This document shows, in pieces, positions 1 through 6,596 of a stretch of DNA of 6,738 bases. Made by a program: the position numbers and the translations under genes. Below the pieces are notes generated by a model. It saw nothing but the letters and a program-made list of their open reading frames with translations. It did not search any database and was not told where the DNA came from. Source of the DNA: an uncultured Treponema sp. Lineage in GTDB: Bacteria; Spirochaetota; Spirochaetia; Treponematales; Treponemataceae. Every line of letters begins with the position of its first letter. Within the stretch, counting starts at the first letter, position 1. The stretch lies in assembly GCA_946611835.1 (NCBI GenBank), contig CAMOEE010000141.1, positions 1 to 6,738 of the forward strand. Direction: 5' to 3'.

Positions 1-227
1 CTTCATTTGAGGCCGACGCAAAATACCGGAAGCCTGCTCTCTCGGGCGGCTCAAAGTCGGATTCACTTTTGATGGATGGCGGTAAGGAAACCCGCACGAC
101 GCAAAAACCGGCGGACACTGCGGCATGGGATTCTATCCGTGAGCAGGAAGACCGTCATCAGGAAAAGAGCGGCTTCCCCAAACTGGGCGACATCAAAAAA
201 CTCTGGCAAGCATATTCGGAGAGTTGA
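1..227 (+). CDS. 3' end of an unrecognised hydrophilic protein (5' end outside window)
   Basis: An open frame enters from the left edge (first complete codon at 3) and runs 74 codons to TGA at 225-227. The visible part is hydrophilic and rich in Lys, Asp, Glu, Gln and Ser, has no membrane segment, and ends with the residues KLGDIKKLWQAYSES. I do not recognise a family from this tail. The frame is believable because it is open from the edge and codes for a balanced, non-repetitive peptide. A competing frame from 76 gives an Arg-rich peptide that runs into the repeat block and looks spurious. The TGA lies inside the first heptamer unit (223-229) of the repeat block, so the present C-terminus may have been set by insertion of that repeat. 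No terminator follows, so read-through into mnmE is likely. Confidence 0.6.
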   Translation, partial: SFEADAKYRKPALSGGSKSDSLLMDGGKETRTTQKPADTAAWDSIREQEDRHQEKSGFPKLGDIKKLWQAYSES

Positions 228-250
228 AAACGGAAAGTGGAAAGTGGAAA
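223..250 (+). repeat. Four-unit heptanucleotide tandem repeat, consensus RYKGAAA (copy A)
   Basis: Four successive 7-nt units are visible: GTTGAAA (223-229), ACGGAAA (230-236), GTGGAAA (237-243) and GTGGAAA (244-250). All fit RYKGAAA, the consensus that also fits every unit of the two blocks inside mnmE at 551-578 and 612-639. The first unit carries the TGA stop of the preceding gene. The block is followed directly by the hairpin-rich stretch at 251-349. From memory, similar 7-nt purine arrays are scattered through Treponema and Bacteroidetes genomes; I could not check this. Confidence 0.75.
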
Positions 251-349
251 ATTGGGGGCTACCTGCTTCGCAGGTCGGGCTTTGCGTGGTTCCGCTGTCG
301 CTTCATTGCCTGACGGCAACGCTTCGCGCCACTCCAATCCCTAGCCCGA
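251..349. repeat. Hairpin-rich intergenic block, probable dispersed repeat
   Basis: This stretch between the heptamer array and mnmE has no convincing reading frame. It is bounded by a 6-bp inverted pair, GGGCTA (256-261) and TAGCCC (342-347). Inside are two perfect small hairpins: ACCTGC/GCAGGT with a TTC loop (261-275), and TTGCC/GGCAA with a TGAC loop (306-319). A second short complementary pair, ATTGG (251-255) and CCAAT (334-338), crosses the first and could not form at the same time. GC content is clearly higher than in the A-rich flanks. A repeat or RNA-structured role is inferred from this layout, and copies elsewhere in the genome would be the test. I see no -35/-10 pair for mnmE in it. 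Confidence 0.5.
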
Positions 350-361
350 AAAAAATAGACT

Positions 362-1837
362 ATGACGAATTTAAAATATACACCCGAAGAACCGATTGCG
401 GCGATTGCGACAGCTCTTGCTCCCGCTGCGCTGGGAATCGTCCGGTGTTCGGGAAAAAACAGCATTGAACTTCTCTCAAAGGTCTTTTCGAGGCCAAAGG
501 CTCTGCTTGAGGCCCCGGGAAACACAATCGTCTACGGCTGGATTTTGCAAACGGAAAACGGAAAACGGAAAACGGAAAGTTTTGGCTCTTGCGAATCTGA
601 GCAGAATCAGCTTTCAACTTTCAATTTTCAACTTTCAACTCGAATTGATGAAGTCCTTGTTTCTGTCTTCCGTGGGCCGAAGTCGTTTACAGGCGAGGAT
701 ATGGTTGAAATTTCCTGTCATGGCGGTGTCCATGTCGTGCAGACCATTTATAATCTTCTATTAAATAGTGGTTTCCGGGCTGCGGAGAGGGGAGAATTTA
801 CATTCAGGGCCTACATCAACGGAAAGGCTGATTTGACCAAAGCGGAGGCTGTCCGTGAGATTATTGACTCTAAGACGGATGCAAGCCAGAGCCGTGCCGC
901 CGGTCGTCTTGCCGGAAACCTTTATGAGACAATTGACGGCGTTAAAAAACATATAATCGACACTCTTGCTGCAATTGAGGTTGAGATTGAGTACCCGGAG
1001 GACGAGGAGACGATTGCGGATTCCTTTGATTCTTCGGAACTTAAAAAGGCCGAGTCTGTCCTTGAAGAACTTGCCCTGTCCTGGAAGAGCGAGAAAATCT
1101 ATCAGGACGGGGCCAGGGTGGTTCTTTGCGGCAGAACCAATGCCGGAAAATCATCCTTGTTCAATGCCCTTTTGAAGGAAGACCGGGCTATTGTCAGCGA
1201 CATCGAGGGGACCACCCGGGACTTCATCGAAAGCTGGATAGATTTTTCCGGGATTCCGGCCCGACTTTTCGACACGGCAGGTCTTCGCAAGACGAGCGAT
1301 GTGATTGAGGCTGTCGGAGTTGAGCGGACAAAAGACCTGAGCGAAGAGGCTGACCTGATTTTATACCTCGTGGATTCAAAATCAGGCTTAAGCGAAGATG
1401 ACCAGTCTTTCATAAAGCAGCATACAGAAATCCCTCTTATTCTTGTTTGGAACAAATGTGATGTTGTGGCAGAAAACGTCCAGAATGGCGGAAAGTCAAG
1501 CCTTATTGATTCCAGTTTGACCATTCCCCAGGTAAGCATTTCCGCCAAAAAAGGAATCGGCCTGGGAGATTTGAGTGAGGCTGTGTGCGCTTCACTTTCT
1601 TCCAGCGGAAGTTCTGAGCGCAGTTCGACAGGCCTTGGCTCTGAGCGGCAGAAAGTCTCTGTTGAGCGGGCCCTGGAATGTGTAAGGCATGCCCTTTCTT
1701 TGAGTGATGACTATGCACTGGACGCGGTGGTTCAGGATCTGGAGGATTCTCTGGACGCTCTTGGTGAAGTGACCGGCGATGTTACTCCGGATGATGTCCT
1801 TGGTTCAATATTCGCAAATTTCTGTGTCGGTAAGTAA
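362..1837 (+). CDS. mnmE: tRNA uridine-5-carboxymethylaminomethyl modification GTPase MnmE (TrmE/ThdF) with an in-frame repeat insertion
   Basis: MnmE works with MnmG in the cytoplasm to build the (c)mnm5 group on the wobble uridine U34 of certain tRNAs; it is a potassium-dependent, dimerising GTPase. The 491-residue product has the usual order: N-terminal folate-binding domain with SFTGED, helical domain, embedded G domain, helical tail. Visible motifs are GRTNAGKSS (257-265, with Lys263 in the P-loop and Asn260 at the potassium-loop site), GTTRD (283-287), DTAGLR (304-309), NKCD (364-367), SAKKG (394-398), and the C-terminal FCVGK with Cys488. Residues 63-93 are an extra segment encoded by a heptamer-bounded element, which explains most of the excess over the usual 450-465 residues. 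An in-frame TAG at 356-358 makes ATG 362 the first possible start. No Shine-Dalgarno sequence precedes it, so expression may depend on the gene upstream. No promoter of its own is visible. Confidence 0.97.
   Translation: MTNLKYTPEEPIAAIATALAPAALGIVRCSGKNSIELLSKVFSRPKALLEAPGNTIVYGWILQTENGKRKTESFGSCESEQNQLSTFNFQLSTRIDEVLVSVFRGPKSFTGEDMVEISCHGGVHVVQTIYNLLLNSGFRAAERGEFTFRAYINGKADLTKAEAVREIIDSKTDASQSRAAGRLAGNLYETIDGVKKHIIDTLAAIEVEIEYPEDEETIADSFDSSELKKAESVLEELALSWKSEKIYQDGARVVLCGRTNAGKSSLFNALLKEDRAIVSDIEGTTRDFIESWIDFSGIPARLFDTAGLRKTSDVIEAVGVERTKDLSEEADLILYLVDSKSGLSEDDQSFIKQHTEIPLILVWNKCDVVAENVQNGGKSSLIDSSLTIPQVSISAKKGIGLGDLSEAVCASLSSSGSSERSSTGLGSERQKVSVERALECVRHALSLSDDYALDAVVQDLEDSLDALGEVTGDVTPDDVLGSIFANFCVGK
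548..640 (+). repeat. Heptamer-bounded inverted-repeat element inserted in frame in mnmE (copy B)
   Basis: The left arm (551-578) is four perfect copies of ACGGAAA. The right arm (612-639) is four copies of TTTCAAY, which on the other strand read GTTGAAA, GTTGAAA, ATTGAAA, GTTGAAA. Both arms fit RYKGAAA in opposite orientation around a spacer of about 33 nt. The arms are only partly complementary, since the GAAA core pairs but the RYK part mostly does not. The segment is 31 codons, is read through without a stop, and yields TENGKRKTE on the left and LSTFNFQLST on the right. It falls between YGWIL and RIDEVLV, where MnmE proteins normally have a short turn between two strands. Exact insertion boundaries are an estimate. 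Confidence 0.75.
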
Positions 1838-1866
1838 GCCTTTTCCAATAAGAATAAGAACATGAG

Positions 1867-1895
1867 TTGCGAAATCGCTTTTTGTTTGCTAGAAT
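1867..1895 (+). promoter_or_regulatory. Sigma70-type promoter for the barrel/HD-GYP-like gene pair
   Basis: TTGCGA (1867-1872) and TAGAAT (1890-1895) are separated by exactly 17 nt, close to the TTGACA/TATAAT consensus. Transcription would start near 1902, leaving a leader of about 23 nt before the GTG start. The site lies in the 87-nt gap after mnmE, where no terminator hairpin is visible. Confidence 0.7.
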
Positions 1896-1910
1896 AGAAT
1901 AAATACAGTA

Positions 1911-1916
1911 AGAGGA
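1911..1916 (+). promoter_or_regulatory. Ribosome binding site supporting the GTG start at 1925
   Basis: AGAGGA lies 8 nt upstream of GTG 1925. The start is further supported because translation from here gives a complete Sec signal peptide, with Lys/Arg followed by a hydrophobic core and ASA-Q. Confidence 0.75.
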
Positions 1917-1924
1917 ACCGTATC

Positions 1925-3100
1925 GTGAGTATACTTAAAAAATCCCGCAAGTTTCTGGCATCTCTTGCTTGTGCCGCATGCATATTTTCTGCTTCCGCAC
2001 AGGTTTCAGAGGAAATCAGCGACACTTACAAAAGAATCGACATGGCAATAGCCGCAAGATCTTCCGATTCTATCTCAAAAATTCTTTCTGAGAACAAGTC
2101 ATCTCCCAATTATAAGATGATTGAGAATTACACTCTCAAGAAGACTCGCCAGCTCATAATTACGGATAACCTTGAATTCGCAAGGCAGACATCCCTTGCT
2201 GTAATCGACAACAATATCGAGAATTTTGATGCCGTCGAATTGTATTCTTATATCGATAAGGCAATCTTAAACCAGCAGGCTGCAAATCTCGCCGCAGAGA
2301 ATCGCCGCAGGCTCGAAGAAGAGCGGATAGCGGCACGCAACGCAAAGTCCAAGCAGCAGCTGGCTAACCGTGGCAACTATCAGCTGGTCAACACGGCCTC
2401 AGGTCAGGAAGTCTATGTCAACGAGCAGCAGGCCTCATTCTCTTCATGGATTTGGACTGTCAAACTCGGACTTGCTGATTTCGTATATCAAAAAATAACT
2501 GATCCTGATTATTCGAGCCTTAAATACGGCCTAGCTTTCGGGGCAAACATTTTCCGTCCATCAGAAAGGTTTGTCATTGGTGCCGATATCTTTGCAGACG
2601 CTCATATCGTCACTTTCTCAACCGAAGGCGGCATAGATCAAGGCGAGTCAGGCTCAGCCAGTGCAAAAGAAGAAAAACCTCAGGAATTCTTCATTTCGGG
2701 CAGGTTTGTTCCGGAGTTTGCTTTCTCTGATTTGAGCAAACATCTCTTCTTCCGTGCCGGAGTTTCTGCCCACATGCTGGCATCAAATGACAGGGACAGA
2801 ACAGGCACTACGGAGACTTTTGTTTCTCCTGTCGTGGGTCTGGCACTGGACAACATCAATCTTGGAGAGGCTGTCATTCGTCTTTTCTATGATTATGATT
2901 TAGGGCATCTTGCATACGAACCAATCAAAACTGCCATGGAATTCGGAGGCTCAATCCTTCTTCCTATGGCTGTAAACGACAAAACAAAGGTCGGAATAGA
3001 ACTTGGGGCACAAAATCTTCTTATGATGAAGGATGCTGGCGGAGTAGAGAATCGAGCAAAAATTACATTTGCAATTGGAGTTGGAAATGTCACAAAATAA
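1925..3100 (+). CDS. Secreted protein with helical N-terminal part and probable outer-membrane beta-barrel
   Basis: I do not recognise a named family. The 391-residue product starts with a Sec signal peptide (basic residues 5-9, hydrophobic core 10-22, probable signal peptidase I cut after Ala25 in SASAQ). No proper lipobox surrounds Cys16 or Cys19. Residues 26-112 look mostly helical, and about 113-147 are an Ala/Glu/Arg-rich probable coiled coil. From about Trp175 to the end, alternating hydrophobic and polar residues, many Gly and aromatic residues and polar turns suggest 8 to 10 beta strands. The last strand ends in NVTK rather than a terminal aromatic, so outer-membrane barrel is the best reading but not certain. 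The gene follows a good promoter and overlaps the next gene by 14 nt, which points to coupled translation and a shared function in the envelope. A porin-like, structural or signal-sensing role is possible. Confidence 0.8.
   Translation: MSILKKSRKFLASLACAACIFSASAQVSEEISDTYKRIDMAIAARSSDSISKILSENKSSPNYKMIENYTLKKTRQLIITDNLEFARQTSLAVIDNNIENFDAVELYSYIDKAILNQQAANLAAENRRRLEEERIAARNAKSKQQLANRGNYQLVNTASGQEVYVNEQQASFSSWIWTVKLGLADFVYQKITDPDYSSLKYGLAFGANIFRPSERFVIGADIFADAHIVTFSTEGGIDQGESGSASAKEEKPQEFFISGRFVPEFAFSDLSKHLFFRAGVSAHMLASNDRDRTGTTETFVSPVVGLALDNINLGEAVIRLFYDYDLGHLAYEPIKTAMEFGGSILLPMAVNDKTKVGIELGAQNLLMMKDAGGVENRAKITFAIGVGNVTK
3077..3080 (+). promoter_or_regulatory. Ribosome binding site inside the upstream gene that fixes the start at 3087
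   Basis: GGAG lies 6 nt upstream of ATG 3087. An earlier in-frame TTG at 3069 would add six residues (MQLELE) in front of the signal peptide, and it would use neither this site nor a better start codon. ATG 3087 is therefore preferred. Confidence 0.7.
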
Positions 3101-4529
3101 AAAAATTACAAAAAAATCCTTGTTGTTTGTCCTTCTTTGCGTTTTTGCAGCAGGACTTGTTTTTGCACAGTCTGGTACGGCAGATTTGACCAAGCGTTTT
3201 CTTCAGCGCGCAGATGATCAGTATTCGGAAATGCAGTATGAAGATGCATTCAAAACAATCAATGGTGCGCTCAAACTTTCTGAGCGTGATGAGATTCCAG
3301 GTAATGTCTATCTTCTTGCAACACAAATTTACACTAAGCTGTTGGAAAAAATGACAAAAACAAAGAATTTCGCACTTTACAATGATGTCGTGATGAATCT
3401 CCAGACCTATCCGAAGATTTCAGATGACCCGCAGGTTCAGAAGTATGTGCGAATGATTCAGCAGATGCAGGCTGACATGAAGGACGAGGCTCGGGATGCA
3501 AAAAACCGTGAGATGATGGAAAGTATTTCCGCACAGACTCAGGCCAACAATGAAGAGATGGTCAAGACAATCACCCAGAGTCAGCAGGAAAATCAAAAAG
3601 AGCTGCTAAAGGGGGTTACTGATACCCTGACAACTACCATTGATACTATGGATCAGCGTGCCGATGCCCGCTCAAAGGAACAGCATGCGGATAATAAACG
3701 GATGATAGCTATCATCGCAGTTGGTGCAGCTATTATTTTTGTAATCATTTTCCTTCTTGTTTTCCTTGCGATGCGTGCTTCGGCCAGGGCTTCGGCAATA
3801 CAGGCAGAACAGCTTGATTCAACTCTCAAACTTATCGCCGGCATGCAGCAGACCAACAACCAGCTTCTTCTTGGCGGCGTGACTGACCTTACAGGAGTGG
3901 GCGGCCTTAAATCTGCAGGAAGTTCTCGCTGGGGCGTTGACGCTCTCCCTGCTCCGGAAATGAGTGAGGAAGAAAAAGCAGAGCTCAAGCAGCTCGTGAT
4001 TGACTGCGAAAAACTCGGAAGCGAAATCGATGCCGTCACAAAACGAAAGAACAACTCAAAGAATGTCAGCGAGCTTGTCTATAAGCTTGCAATGCAGCTT
4101 GGCTTGAACCAGAATTCTTCAATGATTTATTTTGCGGCCGCAATGGTTTACGATGCCGGTTTCCTTGCTGTTCCAGAGGACTTGCTTGAGGCAGAAAGTC
4201 TTACCGACGAGCAGAGAATGCAGCTTCGCGAGCATGTTGATCAGTATGAGCAGTACCTTGGTTTCGTACCTCGAAAATACTGGCAGATTTTCAAAGAGGC
4301 TGCCCTCTATCACCATGAGAATACTGACGGAAGCGGTTACAAGGGGCTTATGGGGCCTGATATTCCGCAGATTGCTCGCCTCATTCATGTTGCCGAAAGT
4401 TACAACTCGCTTATCAGCCGCCGAAACTACAAGCAGATTATGGATAAGGAAACGGCAATTCAGGAACTTGAGTCAAAGCCAAATCTTTACGATGTTGATG
4501 TAGTTAAGGTTTTGGATTCGATAGTTTAA
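3087..4529 (+). CDS. Single-pass inner-membrane protein with periplasmic helical domain and degenerate HD-GYP domain
   Basis: The 480-residue product begins with a Sec signal peptide (likely cut after Ala27 in VFAQ). A mainly helical region with TPR-like character follows (about 30-125), then a Gln/Glu-rich coiled coil (about 130-204), a strong transmembrane helix (206-229) and a C-terminal HD-GYP-like domain (about 290-480). If the signal is cleaved, residues 28-205 are periplasmic and the C-terminal domain cytoplasmic. HD-GYP proteins normally hydrolyse c-di-GMP with a metal centre. Here HHENTDGSGY (409-418) and His383 are kept, but the HD pair is Tyr355-Asp356, the GYP signature is Gly-Tyr-Lys (417-419), the Lys after HD is lost, and the usual late VADxYDA is VAESYNS. 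Loss of phosphodiesterase activity is inferred; ligand binding or scaffolding could remain. The 14-nt overlap with the barrel gene suggests joint action. Confidence 0.85.
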   Translation: MSQNKKITKKSLLFVLLCVFAAGLVFAQSGTADLTKRFLQRADDQYSEMQYEDAFKTINGALKLSERDEIPGNVYLLATQIYTKLLEKMTKTKNFALYNDVVMNLQTYPKISDDPQVQKYVRMIQQMQADMKDEARDAKNREMMESISAQTQANNEEMVKTITQSQQENQKELLKGVTDTLTTTIDTMDQRADARSKEQHADNKRMIAIIAVGAAIIFVIIFLLVFLAMRASARASAIQAEQLDSTLKLIAGMQQTNNQLLLGGVTDLTGVGGLKSAGSSRWGVDALPAPEMSEEEKAELKQLVIDCEKLGSEIDAVTKRKNNSKNVSELVYKLAMQLGLNQNSSMIYFAAAMVYDAGFLAVPEDLLEAESLTDEQRMQLREHVDQYEQYLGFVPRKYWQIFKEAALYHHENTDGSGYKGLMGPDIPQIARLIHVAESYNSLISRRNYKQIMDKETAIQELESKPNLYDVDVVKVLDSIV

Positions 4530-4552
4530 TACAATCTACAAAATTTCTTCAG

Positions 4553-4586
4553 CCCATGCAATTTTCTGCATGGGTATTCTTTTTTT
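4553..4586 (+). terminator. Intrinsic terminator after the HD-GYP-like gene
   Basis: A perfect 8-bp stem, CCCATGCA (4553-4560) and TGCATGGG (4567-4574), encloses a 6-nt loop. It is followed by a T-rich tract ending at 4586, and lies 24 nt after the stop codon. Confidence 0.9.
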
Positions 4587-4597
4587 AAAGAAAATTG

Positions 4598-4603
4598 TAT
4601 AAT
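4598..4603 (+). promoter_or_regulatory. -10 element of the glmS promoter
   Basis: A perfect TATAAT lies 28 nt before the glmS start. No good -35 box is present: the position 17 nt upstream reads TATTCT (4575-4580) and falls in the T-tract of the preceding terminator. Transcription would start near 4610, so the leader is only about 20 nt. That leaves no room for a glmS ribozyme. Confidence 0.65.
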
Positions 4604-4620
4604 AATGCACTTATTTTAAA

Positions 4621-4624
4621 AGGA
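4621..4624 (+). promoter_or_regulatory. Ribosome binding site of glmS
   Basis: AGGA, preceded by an A run, lies 7 nt upstream of ATG 4632. This supports the start that places the catalytic Cys at position 2. Confidence 0.75.
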
Positions 4625-4631
4625 AAAATTT

Positions 4632-6557
4632 ATGTGTGGAATTGTTGGTTATGTTGGCTCAAGGCAGGCAACCCCTGTTCTTATTAACGGTTTAAAAAAG
4701 CTTGAATACAGGGGCTATGACTCGGCTGGCGTTGCAGTTTTGTCAGAAGATTCTGATGAAATCCTTGTGCGAAAATCAAAGGGCGCACTCAAATTCCTCG
4801 TCGAGAAAATCACTGACCAGGTTGTAAAAACTTCTCAGGACATGAGCGATGAAGAGGCTGAAAAGCGCCTGACTGAGCTTATCGAAAAAACAGGTTCCAT
4901 CGTAAAGGGAAATGTCGGTATCGGACATACTCGCTGGGCAACCCACGGTGAGCCGAGCGACCTCAATTCTCATCCCCACACAAATGTAAGCGGAACGATT
5001 GCCGTAGTTCACAACGGAATCATCGAAAACTATGCCAAGCTCAAGGCCTGGCTTCAGGATCAGGGCGTCGTTTTTAAGAGCCAGACCGACACTGAGGTTA
5101 TCGCCCATTTAATCAACTACTTCTACGAAAAAACAGGCGAAATCTTCAAGGCGGTTCTTGAAACCCTCCATCGCCTCGAAGGAAGCTATGCCCTGGGTGT
5201 CCTCTGCACGAAATTCCCTGACAGACTGATTGCAGCCCGAAAGGAAAGCCCTCTTATTGTTGGTCTTGGCAAGGGTGAGAATTTCATTGCTTCTGATGTT
5301 CCGGCTGTCCTTGAATACACCCGTGATGTCTACTATCTCAACCAGAACGAGCTGGCTGTCCTTTATAATGACCATGTTGACCTTTTCGATGGAGAAGGCA
5401 ACAAACTTGTTCGCGAGCCTTCTCATGTCGAGTGGGATATGGCAAGCGCCGAAAAGGGCGGTTATGCCCACTTTATGCTCAAGGAAATCCATGAGCAGCC
5501 AAAAGCCTTCACTGATACCCTTCGTCCCCGTCTTGTTTTTGAGGGTGACAGGCCTTCTGATATTCAGTTTGACGAGGTTGATTTTGGTCAGGACTGGAAG
5601 GAAGCCGGCCGAATCGTAATCACTGCCTGTGGTACGGCCTATCATGCCGGAGTTGTCGCAAAATATGCCTTCGAAAAGTTTGCCCGCATCCCGGTTACCG
5701 TCGATGTCGCCTCAGAATTCCGCTACCGAAATCCGATTCTCAATAAAAATGACATTTTCATCGTAATCTCTCAGTCTGGTGAGACAGCGGATACCCTGGC
5801 AGCCCTGCGCCTTGCAAAAGAGGCCGGAGCCAAAGTAATCGCTATCACTAACTGCGTAGGCTCAACCGTAAGCCGGGAAGCTGACGAAGTAATTTACACC
5901 TGGGCAGGCCCGGAAATTGCCGTTGCCTCAACCAAGGCTTACACGACTCAGCTCATGTGCCTCTATCTTCTTGCAATCAAAATGGGTAAGGAAAGGGGAA
6001 TCATTTCAGCCGAAAATTACAAAAAACTTCTTTCTGAGATTTCCACAATCCCGGAAAAAGCACAGGAAATCGTTGACAATCAGGCTGAAATCCAGAAGTT
6101 TGCAAGCCAGCAGTTCAATAAATCAAAGATTTTCTATATTGGCCGCCTGTTCGACTCAGCTTCCTCCCTTGAAAGCGCCCTTAAGCTTAAGGAAGTCAGC
6201 TACATGCACTGCGAGGCTTTTGCGGCCGGCGAGCTTAAGCACGGCCCGATTGCCCTGATTGACAAGGACACTCTCGTTGTCGCAATCGCAACTGAGCCAG
6301 AGCTTTACGAAAAACTTGCCTCAAACATAGTCGAGGTTAAGAGCCGTGGGGCCGTAACAATGGCAATCACCCTGGACAAAAAAGGCGCCTTCAACAATTG
6401 CTGTGACTCGGTAATCACGATTCCGGACACAAATCCGGCCCTTGCTTCAATGCTTTCGATTATTCCGGCCCAGCTTTTCGCCTACTACTGCTCGATTCTC
6501 CGTGGCAATGACCCGGACAAACCGAGAAACCTTGCAAAATCAGTAACGGTGGAGTAA
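4632..6557 (+). CDS. glmS: Glutamine--fructose-6-phosphate aminotransferase (isomerizing), glucosamine-6-phosphate synthase
   Basis: GlmS makes glucosamine-6-phosphate and glutamate from fructose-6-phosphate and glutamine in the cytoplasm, the first step toward UDP-GlcNAc for peptidoglycan and other amino-sugar polymers. The start gives MCGIVGYV, with nucleophile Cys2 exposed once Met is removed. The glutaminase domain (2 to about 250) shows RGYDSAG, GHTRWATHGE (98-107), NGIIEN and TDTEVIAHL. Two SIS sugar-isomerase domains follow, with ACGTAYHAG (from 332), SQSGETADT (from 380), ASTKAYTTQ, KLKE with Glu521, ELKHGP with His537, and the C-terminal NLAKSVTVE with Lys636. The counterparts of the E. 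coli catalytic Glu488, His504 and Lys603 are thus all present. At 641 residues it is about 32 longer than the E. coli enzyme. The excess lies mostly around residues 60-92, a charged, probably helical insert before GIGHTRW. The gene sits between terminators and is probably transcribed alone. Confidence 0.98.
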   Translation: MCGIVGYVGSRQATPVLINGLKKLEYRGYDSAGVAVLSEDSDEILVRKSKGALKFLVEKITDQVVKTSQDMSDEEAEKRLTELIEKTGSIVKGNVGIGHTRWATHGEPSDLNSHPHTNVSGTIAVVHNGIIENYAKLKAWLQDQGVVFKSQTDTEVIAHLINYFYEKTGEIFKAVLETLHRLEGSYALGVLCTKFPDRLIAARKESPLIVGLGKGENFIASDVPAVLEYTRDVYYLNQNELAVLYNDHVDLFDGEGNKLVREPSHVEWDMASAEKGGYAHFMLKEIHEQPKAFTDTLRPRLVFEGDRPSDIQFDEVDFGQDWKEAGRIVITACGTAYHAGVVAKYAFEKFARIPVTVDVASEFRYRNPILNKNDIFIVISQSGETADTLAALRLAKEAGAKVIAITNCVGSTVSREADEVIYTWAGPEIAVASTKAYTTQLMCLYLLAIKMGKERGIISAENYKKLLSEISTIPEKAQEIVDNQAEIQKFASQQFNKSKIFYIGRLFDSASSLESALKLKEVSYMHCEAFAAGELKHGPIALIDKDTLVVAIATEPELYEKLASNIVEVKSRGAVTMAITLDKKGAFNNCCDSVITIPDTNPALASMLSIIPAQLFAYYCSILRGNDPDKPRNLAKSVTVE

Positions 6558-6562
6558 TTTTG

Positions 6563-6590
6563 ACATGAATTACATCCATGTAATTCATGT
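6563..6590. repeat. Perfect 12-bp inverted repeat after glmS
   Basis: ACATGAATTACA (6563-6574) and TGTAATTCATGT (6579-6590) are exact reverse complements around a TCCA loop, 5 nt after the glmS stop. No T-tract follows, so on its own it is not a classic terminator. It may stabilise the 3' end of the mRNA, act as a protein-binding palindrome, or be part of a repeat. Confidence 0.8.
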
Positions 6591-6596
6591 TCGTTC

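Noticed and set aside
76..468. Open frame of 130 codons overlapping the upstream gene tail and the mnmE start
   Set aside because: It is Arg-rich, runs through the repeat block, and overlaps two better-supported frames; it has no recognisable domain.
259..525. Reverse-strand open frame across the repeat block and mnmE start
   Set aside because: Its C-terminal part is the hairpin-rich repeat read backwards and the rest is antisense to mnmE. Such peptides arise from dispersed repeats and are not likely genes.
1102..1548. Long reverse-strand open frame within mnmE
   Set aside because: It is antisense to the GTPase domain, which carries clear family motifs; there is no independent start signal or domain.
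1612..1655. Second possible insertion in mnmE, with repeated CTGAGCG-type words encoding SER twice
   Set aside because: The linker is only about three residues longer than in E. coli MnmE by hand count, and the repeat is short, so an insertion is not supported.
1970..1984. Lipoprotein signal at Cys16 or Cys19 of the barrel protein
   Set aside because: The residues before each Cys do not fit a lipobox, whereas SASAQ gives a good signal peptidase I site just after.
4530..4631. glmS ribozyme or leader riboswitch
   Set aside because: The gap is about 100 nt, mostly filled by a terminator, and the predicted leader is about 20 nt, too short for a glmS ribozyme.
5109..5645. Reverse-strand open frame of 178 codons within glmS
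   Set aside because: It is antisense to conserved GlmS sequence and reflects codon bias of the real gene; it shows no recognisable family.
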